Shown one piece after another: positions 42,384-53,440 of a DNA stretch of 64,000 nucleotides. The position numbers and the translations under genes are program-made. The notes beneath the pieces are model-generated. The model was not told the origin of the DNA and ran no database searches. It saw only the letters and a list, made by a program, of their open reading frames with translations. The stretch covers positions 13,828,562 to 13,892,561 of the forward strand of contig OY759217.1 in assembly GCA_963662175.1 (NCBI GenBank), given 5' to 3'. Numbering within the stretch: the first letter of the stretch is position 1; each line of letters starts with the position of its first letter. The stretch is from Aradus depressus (taxonomy: Eukaryota > Arthropoda > Insecta > Hemiptera > Aradidae).

Positions 42384-43043
42384 AGGCGTAGTCATGTTCC
42401 ACGCCGTAGATTTTCCGTGAAAACGTCGGGATAAAATCATAACAAGAAGATAAAAAATCATAAACATAATAAAATCATAGTGTTTTCTCATTTTCTTCTC
42501 GATGCTGCCGTAGCTCTTGCATTTGCACGGCACTAGACTTTTTAGGTTTTTTAAATTCCTTTTCATGCAAACTTTCCTCTGATTTGCGTTTTCTATAATT
42601 CCGCGCATATTTACGATTCATATGAGACATCTTTAATTTTTTTGTAAAATTCAAATTAATACCGATTTTTACATATATTTTGGCGAATATTTTTATTGTT
42701 TCACTTTGAGTCCTAGGAGTGCTCCTCAAGCTCTTTACAATAACACCCGAATCAACGTCCTATCTAAACGCGTTATCACGCTACACTAATTTCTAATTTT
42801 ACACAACGCTAATTCGAAACAATCATCCGCCGGCGCCCACACTAGCCCGATGACGTTACAGGCAAAACAAACACTTCCCAACAAACACGTACAGACATGC
42901 TCTATCCATTGTGACCTCAACCGTTGTTATCGCATTATTAGTCTTGTAGTTATTATCAATTGAAATCTGACGGTATTTTGTAACACAAGAAAGTTTGACC
43001 GGCTATCACTGTGCTTAACGAGCGAATAGACGTTTTCACGTCA
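42384..43043 (-). mobile_element. Family E (Helentron-like), most complete
   Basis: The minus-strand 5' end TTGACGTGAAAACGTCTATT is a palindrome (GACGT..ACGTC). Near the 3' end GACGTTTTCACGG is its inverted copy, then a hairpin GGCGT...ACGCC and TTAATG before a T run. Inverted repeats placed asymmetrically and followed by a 3' hairpin in a T-rich target are the hallmarks of Helentron/Helitron2 elements. No helicase remains. AT-rich DNA and a family C shard (42295-42365) lie to its left; 41840-42290 has nothing recognised. Confidence 0.65.
42475..42729 (-). pseudogene. RKR-rich N-terminal ORF of family E
   Basis: The 84-codon frame includes MNRKYARNYRKRKSEESLHE, then KEFKKPKKSSAVQMQELRQH. The same start recurs in the copies at 7340-7450 and about 56501-56632, so the peptide is family-conserved. 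Its basic, KPKKSSA..MQELR pattern resembles the basic N-terminal region of some rolling-circle or other transposon proteins; I cannot assign it. It ends within about 15 codons of the conserved block. Confidence 0.45.
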
Positions 43044-43475
43044 AAAATTGTTTATCAGTGTATGACTGTCTAAACGATAACTTTATATGTGTACCCAGAA
43101 CCCCCTAAGAAGGATATCTATTGATTTTCAGCTAAATCAAACAAAAGAGTGGGGGGGGGGGATTAGTCGGTGCTTAACACAAAACTTTAATAACTGCCAT
43201 CGTAATGAATGTGTTGACAAGAAATTTCATATGTAAATTCATTGCACTAAAAGGACTACAAAGGAGAGGCCCTTCTCAACACAAATATCCTAATAACTGC
43301 CGATGTATCGATACACAATAATATCAAATAGAGAAATTTTAACTACCCTCATAGAAATTTTAAGGGAAGTTATGTAATCAGTCAGAAATTTGATGCGGTT
43401 TCCTCTTATTCCAAAAAATTATATAATAATCAACTAATTTTCAGCCAACTCGGGTAAAAGGAAAGGAGAGAAGAC
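43044..43475 (+). mobile_element. Family C fragments
   Basis: Units with TGTACCCAGAACCCCCTAAG, GCCATCGTAATGAATGTGTT, CTGCCGATGTATCGATACAC, then a second diverged left end at 43345-43475. 43476-43895 holds nothing recognised. Confidence 0.7.
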
Positions 43476-43895
43476 TCCCAATGCTATGATTTGCACAGAT
43501 ATTGCGCCACCAGACTTTTACTTGCGATCGAGGTTAGGGAGATTCAAACGTTGTTCAGAACAAGAACGGTTTTCACTGCTGGGACTTGTTCCTCGTTCCG
43601 TTGCCACATCTCTGATCTCTTATGATACCACAACATTGTTGTTATCGAATGGGAGTACGCGGAATGCGAGTTACATGAGGACTCTGAAGTAGTGCAGAGA
43701 AGAGCGAAGTGTCCTCTGTGGATGTATTCGGCAGAATTCTCTCGAGGATGTTCGGCGACATAAAAAAAAAATAGATAAACCCTTTTTTCTGGATTTTTCC
43801 TCCGGGGATTTGGAGCCAATTAAAAAAAAAACTTTAATTTGCTTCCGCTCAACTTTTTTCTTTATTTCTTTCTCCTTCCGAAGCATTGAATTAAC

Positions 43896-44126
43896 AAGTA
43901 TATTATCTAGATTTTGAATCGACTCAAAAAAATAAAATAAAATGAAAAATTAATAAATAATAGAAAAAAAAGTTAAAAACTCCTTTATACAGACTAAAAA
44001 TTGGTTTAACTCTCATCAGTTCAGTTAACAAATTAAAAGTTGAGATTGGTGAGCCCTGGCTGAATAAGAAGAAGACACCGTTGGTGAATCATCGGCTTTG
44101 TACATCCCCAGCACAAATTAATCAAT
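43896..44126 (-). mobile_element. Family C variant with extended end, reverse
   Basis: TCTAGATTTTGAATCGACTC, CTTTATACAGACTAAAAATT, AAAAGTTGAGATTGGTGAGC are the complement of 48455-48640. The copy continues at 44470-44540 across the SINE-A insertion. Confidence 0.75.
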
Positions 44127-44458
44127 AAGGTTAGATTAGATTTTATGACTCATGCCCGGGCTTCATATCGCCTACTACCAGAGCGCTCTTTCGTTACTCT
44201 TGTGGAAATGAGCCCGATTCTACTGCCTAGGGAGTCCTAAATTTTTGCCTAACCTAAATTTTTATTCACCTAGGGTAGGGGTCTTTAACGAGTACCTGAC
44301 ATCGTACAGGCTCGGGACCATCGTTTAACGTCCCATTCGGCGTGCTTAAGTTTGTCTCCCAGATAAAATAAACTAAGGGCCTCGGTCGGGTTTCGAACCC
44401 ACGATCTTGAGCTCAGAAGACAAGCACTCATACCACTGAGCTACCGGCGCCCTCAATT
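44127..44458 (-). mobile_element. SINE-A with 11-bp TSD inside family C
   Basis: Tail GGTTAGATTAG, full body with a small deletion in the GACCTCGTAGTTAAAG block, full tRNA head (GTGGGTTTCGAA-type B box). AATTAATCAAT at 44116-44126 and 44459-44469 is the duplicated target. Confidence 0.92.
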
Positions 44459-44540
44459 AATTAATCAATTATGTTATTGCTCTCCCACTAAGGCCAATTG
44501 ACCGTTTGGGCTAAAACTCAATATTTGAATTCTAATACCT

Positions 44541-45176
44541 ATCTAATCTATCCTGATTGTCCTAAAAGTGCCACTTTGTCCTAGACAATCTCGAGTTTCT
44601 GCATGTGGTTTTTTTATCCAAGGCACTTGCAGTGGTTTCCGTTGTCTGTTTCCGTCAAGACTTCTCCAAAGCAGGACACAGGACTAGTTCCCATAAAAGA
44701 GAAGATACCCTCATACTCACCATAGTGTTACCCGCATCACTCTCAGTCAACGACCTCCACTTCAGCTTCCTTCTCATCTTCTAATGATCATCAGGTGCCA
44801 GCATGTAACACACAGACAACCACCATAAGGAGAGATGGATAAACTCCATGTCTGTAAGCAGAAACCACCGAGGAATAAAAAAGAATTTAGTTCCTATATA
44901 TTTTTTTTTTGTTTTTTACTTTTATTTATTCTACAATTTGTATAAAAACAATAACAATAAGTAATACAAAATATTTAAAACATAATAAGAAGGAAAAAAA
45001 AAAGAAATGAATAATAGATAATAAGCAAACATTTACAAAAATAAATAGACAGAATACGTAATAAATCAATAGTAAATGAATAAACAGAAAGCATAAAATG
45101 AAAGAGATAAAACAAAAAAAAAAAAATAATAATAAATAAAAAAAATAAAATAAAAAATAACTACTAAATAAAATAA
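44541..45176. other. Unassigned balanced-composition DNA then A-rich DNA
   Basis: 44541-44890 is more complex than its surroundings but has no long ORF. 44891-45176 is simple A/T sequence and forms the left flank of the Helitron. Confidence 0.4.
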
Positions 45177-45209
45177 TCTATATTAATAAAGCTGAAACGG
45201 GGTTTGTTT

Positions 45210-46345
45210 GTATGTTTGTTCCAGCATCACGCCCAAACCGCTGGACGGATTTTTATGAAACTTCCCATGTAGCATTCTTTTGAGCCCGATTGAATAATAG
45301 GCTATGTGGCGTCCCAAAATTTTGATCGGGAGGGGGGGTTGTAAGGGGGGCCTAAGTATATAGATAGTGCTAACTCATAAACTAATGGGCGAATCGTCAT
45401 GAAATTTCACATGTAGTATTTTTAAAAGCCAAACAGGAAAAAAAGGTGTGTGGCGTCCCAAAGTTTTGAACGGGAGGGGGGGTTGTGGGGGGGCCTAAGT
45501 ATAAATATAGAGCTAACTCATAAACTAATGGGCGAATCGTCATGAAATTTCACATGTAGTATTTTTAAAAGCCAAACAGGAAAAAAAGGTGTGTGGCGTC
45601 CCAAAGTTTTGAACGGGAGGGGGGGTTGTGGGGGGGCCTAAGTATAAATATAGAGCTAACTCTTTAACAGTTGGTGATTTTCACGAAGTTTCACATGTAG
45701 TATTCCTGAAGACCAAATAAAAAAAAAGGCGGTGTGACGGCTCAACATTTTTTACGGGAGGGGGGGGTAGTGGGGGGGCCTAAGTATAAATATAGAGCTA
45801 ACTCATTAACTAATGGACGAATCGTCATGAAATTTCACATGTAGTATTTTTAAAAGCCAAATAGGAAAAAAAGGTGTGTGGCGTCCCAAAGTTTTGAACG
45901 GGAGGGGGTGTTGGGGGGGGCCTAAGTATAAATATAAAGCTAACTCTTTGACGGTTGGTCGGATTGTCACGAAATTTCACATGTAGTATTCTTAAAAGCC
46001 AAATAGAAATATAGGGTGTATATGTCACAAAATTTTGAACGGGAGGGTGGGTTGATGGGGGCCTAAGTATAAGTATGGTGCTAGCTCAATAACGGTTGGT
46101 CGTATTGTCATGGAATTTCACATGTAGTATTCTTAAAAGCCAAATAGAAATATAGGGTGTATATGTCACAAAATTTTGAACGGGAGGGTGGGTTGATGGG
46201 GGCCTAAGTATAAGTATAGTGATAAGTCATTAACGGATGATCGGATTGTCATGGAATTTCACATGTAGTATTCTTGATGGTCAAATAAAAAAATACACTA
46301 TGTGACATTTTAAAAATTTGGGAGGGGGGGGGGGCTAAGCATAAA
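45210..46345 (+). repeat. About 144-bp tandem array in Helitron, about 8 units
   Basis: Units contain TAACTCATAAACTAATGGGC, GTCATGAAATTTCACATGTA, GTGTGGCGTCCCAAAGTTTT, GGGAGGGGGGGTTG and CCTAAGTATAAATATAG. Copies 2-3 are nearly identical; outer copies diverge, a sign of unequal exchange spreading from the middle. Confidence 0.9.
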
Positions 46346-46394
46346 AATAATGCTGAATCATTGAAGGGTAATCGGATTGTCATGAATTTCACAT

Positions 46395-47700
46395 GTAGTA
46401 GTAGTAACTATGTATTCGCTGTGGGGTTCACTGTTGCAAGACATTTACTAGCTGTGATGTCCAGCGTTCCTAATATCGTACTAGCTGTGGGGTCCGCTGT
46501 TGCAAGGCACTTACTAGCTGTAGTGCTCAGCCCCAGCGTTCCTAACTATGTACTGGCTGTGGGGTTCGCTGTTGCAAGGCGCTAGCAGTGTGGCCCAGCG
46601 TATTTAACTGCGTAGGTACTAGCTGTGGGGTCCGCCGTTGCAAAACTCATACTAGCTGTGATGCCCTGTGTTTCTAACTACATACTATCTGTGGGGTCCG
46701 CAGTTGCAAGACACCTACTACCTGTAGGGCCCAGCGTTCCTAAAAACGTACTAGCTGTGGGGTCCGTCGCTGCAAAAGCATACTAGCTGTGATGCCCAGC
46801 GTTTCTAACTAGGTACTAGATGTGGGGTCCGCCGTTGCAGAACACATACTAGCTGTGATGCTCAGCGTTTCTAACTACGTACTAGCTGTGGGGTCCGCCG
46901 TTGCAAAACACATACTAGCTGTGATGCCCAGTGGTTCTAACTACGTATTAGCTGTGGGGTCCGCTGTTGCAAGGCACTTACTAGCTGTGATGCCCAGCGT
47001 TCCTAACTTCGTAATAGCTGTGGGGTCCGTTCTTGCGAGGCACATACTAGCTGCGGTGACCAGCGTTCTAACTACGTACTAGCTGTGGGGTCCGCCGTTG
47101 CAAGGCATATACTACCTCTGGTGCCCAGCGTTCCTAACTACGTACTAGCTGTGGTGCCCAGCGTTGCAAAGCATATATTAGCTGTGGTCACAAACGTTCT
47201 TAAGTTCGCACTGGCTAGGACGTCCAGCGAAGCTAAGTATTCACTAGCTGTGGCTTCCGCCGTTGAAAGGCGCATACTAGCTGTGGTGCCCAGGGGTCCT
47301 AAAAACTTACTAGCGCTACTATAGTTGAAGGACTATAAGCCTTATTCCGTATGAATAATTGAAAATTATAACATCATGAATGTACTGTTAAAGGGTAAGC
47401 GGATTGGCATGAATTTCACATGTAGTAGTAGTAACTATGTATTCGCTGTGGGGTCCGCTGTTGCAAGGCATTTACTAGGTGTGATGCCCAACGTTCCTAA
47501 TATCGTACTAGCTGTGGGGTCCGCTGTTGCAAGGCACTTACTAGCTGCGGTCAATAGCGTTCTTAAGTACGCACTGGCTAGGATGTCCAGCGATGCTAAG
47601 TATTCACTATCTGTGGTTTCCGCCGTTGAAAGACGCATACTAGCTGTGATGCCCAGGGGTCCTAAAAACTTACTAGCTGGGGTGTTTGACGTTGAAGGAC
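46395..47700 (+). repeat. 33/66-bp frame-preserving array in Helitron
   Basis: A 33-bp monomer (CTAGCTGTGGGGTCCGCCGT then TGCAAAACACATA) alternates with a diverged one (CTAGCTGTGATGCCCAGCGT then TTCTAACTACGTA) to give a 66-bp dimer. Both are multiples of three, so ORFs of 74-109 codons persist (46361-46585, 46822-47082, 47085-47324, 47376-47705) with 11-residue repeats such as LAVGSAVAKHI/LAVMPSVPNYV. 47376-47760 repeats the start and end of the array, an internal duplication. Confidence 0.9.
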
Positions 47701-48030
47701 TATAAGCCTTATTCCGTATGAATAATTGAAAATTATAACATCATGAATGTACTGTCGAGGAACTGAATAGCCTTATAGGAGATGTTGGGAGAAAAGTCAA
47801 AGTTCCCCGGGCAACGCCGGGTATAACTGCTAGTTAAAAATATATAAGAAACTGGACGAGGACAGCACCAGTAGGATTCCCGCACACTGCCATAGTTCTT
47901 ATATCTAACGTTAAAACAACAATTTACGATCATTTAGATAAATACTTCAACATTTTAGCATATGACACAAGTCAAAAGTAATTTTTGGGTATACAATTAT
48001 TAGTACAGCAAAACAAAGTTTTTTTTACTA

Positions 48031-48350
48031 GTATAAGGAAGTATTGTAATCGTGCGAAAATCCGAGATCGAGTTTTCAATGGATTTTCACGTTTCATAAC
48101 GTTTTGACCTTTTTCGCGATGTTGTCCGTGCGCGCATGTGATTGGAAAGTTGTGAGCGCTCTACCGCAAAAACTTTTGTAGCTATAAACTTGAAATTTGA
48201 AATGAAAATGTCACATGTACTATCTTAAACCTGATTACAGTTTGACCGAAATCGTATGAAAATTGACCACTTTACTTCTGGACCACTTATATTCATGGCA
48301 TAATCAAAAATCTTTTCAAATAAAAGTTGTAGAGTCCAAATAAAGTCAAA
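48031..48350 (+). repeat. Family D fragment
   Basis: AAGTATTGTAATCGTGCGAA, GAGATCGAGTTTTCAATGGA, TTTTGACCTTTTTCGCGATG, GAAAGTTGTGAGCGCTC. Diverged relatives at 3675-3800 and 34070-34210. Its start parallels the family C left end (TATGTAATCGG, GAGTTTTCAACGGA). Confidence 0.55.
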
Positions 48351-48354
48351 TATT

Positions 48355-48640
48355 GAGTTTTAGCCCAAATGGTCAATTGGCTTTGGATGGAGAGCGGAAA
48401 CAATATTGATTAATTTGTGCTGGAGATGTATACAGCCGGTGATTCACCTACGGCTTCTTTTTCTTATTCAGCCAGGGCTCACCAATCTCAACTTTTAATT
48501 TGTTAACTGAACTGATGAGAGTTGAACCAATTTTTAGTCTGTATAAAGGAGTTTTTAACTTTTTTTTCTATTATTTATTAATTTTTTATTTTATTTTATT
48601 TTCTGTGTCGATTCAAAATCTAGAAAATATACTTTAACGA
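48355..48640 (+). mobile_element. Family C variant right end with extension
   Basis: TTTTAGCCCAAATGGTCAAT, GATTAATTTGTGCTGGAG, CCGGTGATTCACC, then GCCAGGGCTCACCAATCTCA through CGATTCAAAATCTAGAAAAT. Inverted partner of 43896-44126/44470-44540. Confidence 0.75.
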
Positions 48641-48844
48641 GTAAAAAGGGTAAAAAAGAGTATATCTATTTTTTTTGGAGGGGAATACCACGGATAAAGC
48701 AAACATCGTACATGGGACTACAGCATCTTGTGATGGAAATCGCCAATCAAGTGTTCAGCTGATTTGTCGCTACTTTGCGGAGAAAAAAGAAAGTAGTCCT
48801 ACTCTGAAATAGCAACTGGTTTTTGAATTTAAATATATAATTTC

Positions 48845-49270
48845 ATACAATAAACTAATTTTTTATTGGCAGTTATTGGAATATTTGGGTTGAGCCCCTC
48901 TGGTCCTACCCCCCTTTCCCTAAGGCCGATTTGTATGCAAATCAATAGGTAGGTGTTCTGGGTGTCCTCCTTATATATTATTTATTCCGATATATTAATA
49001 TCAATGGCCGTTATTACAGTTTTTACGTTAAGTCTCCCCCCTAATCTCCCATTTTACTTACACCAATTTGGCTGAAAATCACTAGGTGTCGTCCTTAGGG
49101 AGTTTTGCGTACACATATAAAATTCGTGTAGATATATTCATTCTATCGGGAGTTATCTTGTTCACTGACAGACAGATTTTTTTTTTTTTCAATTTTTGGA
49201 ATCAGGGCCTTAAAGAACATGAAATCCCGGTGAAAACTTAACCAAGAATTTCAGATCGATAACTTCCTGA
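48845..49270 (-). mobile_element. Family C copy, reverse
   Basis: Three unit cores in complement (ATTTTTTATTGGCAGTTATT, CGATATATTAATATCAATGG, GTAGATATATTCATTCTATC) and a degraded left end to 49265. Confidence 0.72.
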
Positions 49271-49272
49271 AG

Positions 49273-49545
49273 GCGACATTAGCTCAGTGGTATGCGTGCT
49301 TGCTTACTCAGCTCTAAATTGCAGGGAAACCCCGCTTAAAGTTTATTTTATCTGGGAGGTAAAATAGACTTAAGCACGCCGTCCTTCGGAACGTTAAGCG
49401 ATGGTCCCGAGCCTGTAATGACCCCCTACCCTAGGTGAATAAATAGGGAATATTTAGGGTAGGCAAAATTTAGGACTCCAATAGTGGAGTCGAGCTCATG
49501 TCCACCAGAGTGACGGAAGAGCGCTCTGGTAGTACGCGACCCACT
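49273..49545 (+). mobile_element. SINE-A copy
   Basis: A box intact (TTAGCTCAGTGGTATGCGTG), B box degraded, body CTGGGAGGTAAAATAGACTT and CGATGGTCCCGAGCCTGTA, 3' end truncated after GGTAGTACGCGAC. Confidence 0.85.
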
Positions 49546-50510
49546 TACATAACTTCTCCTGTACTTATATATATATTGATATACGACCAAAACACCCCGA
49601 AACGTTTATATAGTAAAAATATATTTTCAAATAAAATGGAAGGAAAATATATAACTTTATCATATACAGAAATCGCCTTGAACATCGGTAACGGAAACTT
49701 TCGTTATTTTCTAAAGCCAAATCATATTGAAAGCTTATATATCCCATCATGTAAATTTTCAGATGCATCCATGCATTGTTGACTAGGTTGGGTTAGTCCC
49801 TAATATGATGGAATCGGATAAGTGAGGTTTCTCCTGTCTAGTGTCTTATGAAATTAAATAGAGGTTAGAGTTTAGCAGTGAGGACGTTGAAGAAGAGACG
49901 TCAACACCGGATAATAGAGATTAACTGTTCTCTTTAGAGAGTTGAGTTGCGGTGAGGTACAATAGCGCTGCAGGTTGTGTGGTGTGTGGCAACAGAGATG
50001 ATGGATCCCGAGTCTTGTGGCCTCTCTCCCGTGTTATATTTGTAATTAGAGATGAAGAGCAAACAAAGCGGCCCCGTCTGGCTACGCCATCAATCTGACT
50101 CCTGCCCCCGGGCCCCCCCCCCCCTCCTCCCCCACACCGTGATCCTCCCTCAAGGCATTACAGTTCAGGTGAACTACCCGCTCTCTGGACCAGTCTTTAC
50201 TATCTGACTCTGTCTTGTTATGAACGGCTGTCTGTTTCAAAGGCTCCGATTAAAAAAAATCCAGTTAGAATTTAGGGCTTGTGTGAGGGAAAAATTTCAA
50301 AAAAAAAAAAACATTGTAATTATGGGGGCCACTCTGAAGAAAGAAGTGTTTTGTGCTAACTTGATAAGATCTGTTGGTAGAACAAACATTATGTTTTCAC
50401 CTGCCAGTGGCAAAGTTAATGTGAATAGCAGGGGACTCTCCTCAATCATCCAATCAACACTTTTCTGTCATCCGGATAAGTGAAGCTTCATAATTTTTCC
50501 CTTTCTTATA
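49546..50510. other. Unassigned; balanced-composition island
   Basis: 49861-50215 is GC-richer and non-repetitive within this window, with C runs near 50107-50125. The ORF at 50220-50483 (87 codons, MNGCLFQRLRLKKIQLEFRA start) is basic with no recognised domain. This could be a gene's 5' region, but I see no firm exon. Confidence 0.35.
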
Positions 50511-50689
50511 ACAACATTTTAATAATTAAAAATTGTATTTCTAGTCAATATTCCATTTTATTTTTTATTATTATTATTATTTTTTTTTTGTAGATTATTT
50601 TTCTCATTTTATTTCAGTTAACATGAAGCAAATAAAAAATGAGTAAAAGTACTAGAAAATAAATGAGTATACAAATTGTAATTAAAATT

Positions 50690-51065
50690 ATGATAAATAT
50701 TATTTATATTTTTTTCAAAAGTGTCATTTTTCCGCCGATATTTCGGGATGTTCTTACGCCCCTTCCCTCAGGCTACAATGTGCGCAATATAAAAAAGAAA
50801 GAAAACTATAAAAAAAATATTAATAAGTACCTATATATTAAAATAAATCAAAATAAAGTAGTATATATGTAATAAAAAATATATTAGTAATTAGAAGGAT
50901 ATCTGTGGAGAAACTCTGCCAAGAAAATGAAAATGTTTGATTTGTGTTTCTTAAACTTCTCTGGCATGTTGAAATGTTCATTTTTCCAGAGATGTCTTCT
51001 ATTTTATTTCTTGACAATATTTCGGGACACTTCCACGTCCCTTCTTTAGGTACAGGACCAGAAAA
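50690..51065 (-). mobile_element. Penelope-terminal-like fragments, two hammerhead-like motifs
   Basis: Minus strand at 50725-50775: CTGAGGG, GGGGCGTAAGAACATCCC, GAAATATCGGC. At 51013-51055: CTAAAGA, A, GGGAC..GTCCC, GAAATATTGTC. Both align with 12150-12215. Core mutations make activity doubtful. Flanks are AT-rich. Confidence 0.4.
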
Positions 51066-51129
51066 ATGGAGCTGAAATATTGACAAAAAAAATTATAAAG
51101 AAGACACCTCTGGAAAAAATCATGATGTG

Positions 51130-51190
51130 TTACTTCCTCAGCTATTCGAAGTATAGGGGAAGTTATGTAATTGGTTAAAGTCTTCAACAG
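51130..51190 (+). mobile_element. Family C left terminus
   Basis: TTACTTCCTCAGCTATTCGA, AGTATAGGGGAAGTTATGTA: the terminal hairpin only. Confidence 0.75.
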
Positions 51191-51374
51191 AATTTAATAG
51201 AACAAAATAATAATATACATCAATAATATACATTAGAAACTGGGTAGTGCCGGTACTGTCTAAGTAGTAGCAAATTACATAATTGATAACAGGTCTCTCG
51301 GCCAGGACCACCTCAGCCTTCGTGTTGTCGGGGTGGGAATAGAGATGAGAACAGGGATTGGGCAAAAGGATTTT

Positions 51375-51640
51375 CATGATAAGAAAGTTTAGATTTTAAG
51401 GTCATTGTGGAGTGTCCACCAATTTAAAGACAAGTTTTGCGCCATTGATAATAAAGTTCACCATGATATTGGTTCAAATCGTAAGTCGCCATATGAGGAA
51501 TAAAGAAAAAAAATCTTGTGAATTGTTCAGCCTCAAACTCGAAAAATTATAATGTGAAGGTTTTTTGCTAAGAATTAAGTTATCCAAATGGCAATTCAGA
51601 AAAAAATTCAAGATATTGTGGCCCACCCTGTATATGAGAA
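51375..51640 (-). mobile_element. Transposon end of ACAGGGTG type (candidate)
   Basis: The minus strand starts TATACAGGGTGGGCCACAAT, like 9366. The far end is not identified. Confidence 0.4.
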
Positions 51641-51769
51641 AAAGCACAGGTGGAATGTAAAAAAGGTTAAAAAAAAATAATAGCGATGATATCAAATAAC
51701 GAGCGAGTTTCTCGTCTGTTGCTTCTAAAGTTACCTTCTGTCCTTTGGCATTTTACATTATTACATCCC

Positions 51770-51850
51770 CAGCTAAAAATAAGGGAAGTTATGCAATGGT
51801 CCAGGGATTCGGTGTTGAGTTTTCAGCGGAATTTCAGGTTTTTTGATACC
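51770..51850 (+). mobile_element. Family C left part
   Basis: CCCCAGCTAAAAATAAGGGA, AGTTATGCAATGGTCC, GAGTTTTCAGCGGAATTTCA. It stops where LINE sequence begins. Confidence 0.7.
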
Positions 51851-51884
51851 CTCAATTCAAAACTTTCAGGCATATGCGTAATTC

Positions 51885-52075
51885 AAGTAGATCTCGAATC
51901 CCCGCTAGGGTGGAGTTAATACGCCGAACAGGTTTGTACCTTGGAAGATGAGTGTGGCTGATTATCCAGAATTCAGTCGATTCCTCGCCTCCTGGTGGAG
52001 GATAAAGAAGGCAGTATAACCATGCGCCGGGGATGACCGCTGAGTGCTCTAACACGGCCCACCTGCGACCATTCC
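51885..52075 (+). pseudogene. R1/Jockey-like LINE ORF2 end, frameshifted
   Basis: VELIRRTG-like in one frame (GTGGAGTTAATACGCCGAAC), a TGA, then ADYPEFSRFLASWWRIKKAV in another. Then CCGGGGATGACCGCTGAGTG and CTCTAACACGGCCC, the 3' UTR that is tandemly repeated at 17223-17570. 3' end lost after about 52060. Confidence 0.7.
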
Positions 52076-52149
52076 CGGCGCAAGGCCATAAAATCCAACA
52101 ACATAGATGCCCTGGTCACGAGCTCTCTCTGGAAACGCCAATAAGGTAG

Positions 52150-52800
52150 GTTGGAGGACATGAAATTTCATATTTTTATCCAGAACTTCATAAGAAAAAC
52201 ATCTATAATATTATAAACATATTTTGATTTTCAGCTGAATTGGGGGTCCTCTAAAACTCTTATTTATGAATGTATCGAAACGAATTTTCATTTTAATTCA
52301 CTAAGGGCGAAACCGACTGAAGGAAAATGTGAGGGAAAAACTTAGTTCATCAATTCGCGCTGCTTGAAGAACATATTTGGATGTACTTTATCGAATTTAT
52401 CGTATCAATTGACACGAAATTCTATATGTGAATCCAGAACCCTCTAACAACGACTTCTATTGTTTTCCATCCAAATCGGCCTAAGGGAAGGAAGAAATTA
52501 GGGAAGGCTGCCGATGTAATGAATGTATCGATATGAAATTTCATATTTAAAGTCAAAACACCATTAGGACACATTACATTTCTGCGGAATCGACCGAAGG
52601 GTATGGGATCAGAGTGGACTAAATTCAAAAACCTCTATAACTGCCGATGTAATTAATTTATCGATTCAAAATTTAGTTTGAGGATTTAATAGCCCTTATA
52701 TAAGTCACCTGTTGAATATTAGGTCGAACGGTCGACTAGTTTTGGAAAGGGAGCGAAAAGTTAATTGATTAATTCTGAGGAATTACAATGCTGGTGATTC
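52150..52800 (+). mobile_element. Family C copies, two partial
   Basis: 52150-52370 and 52380-52800: unit cores (GAATGTATCGAAACGAATTT, GTAATGAATGTATCGATATG, GTAATTAATTTATCGATTCA) and a diverged right end (GATTAATTCTGAGGAATTAC, GGTGATTCA). Confidence 0.75.
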
Positions 52801-53440
52801 AAGCGTTAAATTTTCAGGAATTGTTCATAAAGCTGACTCTAAGAATCGTTACTTTGTCTGAGCCAGAAGTTGCCCAGAGGCAGCCACACGACCGAAACCA
52901 TAAACATTTTTTTCCTTTTTGTTCTTCTAAACTTTCCAAAATGTTCCTACTAAAAAATTTCAAACCGAAATACAATTTAAATTAGAATGACTTCCTGATA
53001 CTTGCAACGATGTGACACGATTATCTGTCGAACGGGGAGAGTGCTAGGACCACATGGAGAGGCTGAGAAAGAAACACGAGGGTGAACAGGAGGTTTTGTA
53101 TCGAGGGCCCCAGGAGACTACCTGCTCTTCCAAGTCGTTACTCAAAGAAAATAATCATGTACTTATAGACTCTAGTAGTAATATATATAAGTGTCAATCT
53201 TTAATTAGAAGCTGTAAAAGCGAAACAAGTGGAGCGCCTGTTAAGGAATGTAAAATGAAGGGTTAGCTTGTTCTTCAACCCTCGTGTAACTAACTGTAAG
53301 TATGAAGAAGAGGCGAGTCAAGGTATGTAAGCTGACCAAGGTATTTGTCCAGCTTCCATGTTGGTCCTGTCACGCGACAACTATCATCTCTTAAAGTGAG
53401 GTGCACAGTCTTCAGTAACTAACTCTTCAGATTGGGTCCA
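52801..53440. other. No recognised feature
   Basis: The ORF at 53054-53266 (MERLRKKHEGEQEVLYRGPQ start) is hydrophilic with no recognised domain. Composition is more balanced than in the flanks. Confidence 0.35.

Larger units (their letters stand above)
45177..47833 (+). mobile_element. Non-autonomous Helitron, 2657 bp
   Basis: The 5' end TCTATATTAATAAAGCTGAA and the following GGACGGATTTTTATGAAACT are typical Helitron sequence. The 3' end has a hairpin CCCGG-GCAACG-CCGGG (47806-47821), 8 nt later CTAG (47830-47833). It sits between A (45176) and T (47834) with no TSD, the rolling-circle (HUH) insertion signature. No Rep/helicase is encoded; two tandem arrays fill the inside. Confidence 0.93.

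Noticed and set aside
47733..47933. 66-codon minus ORF across the Helitron 3' end
   Set aside because: Crosses the transposon boundary, so it cannot be an ancestral gene.
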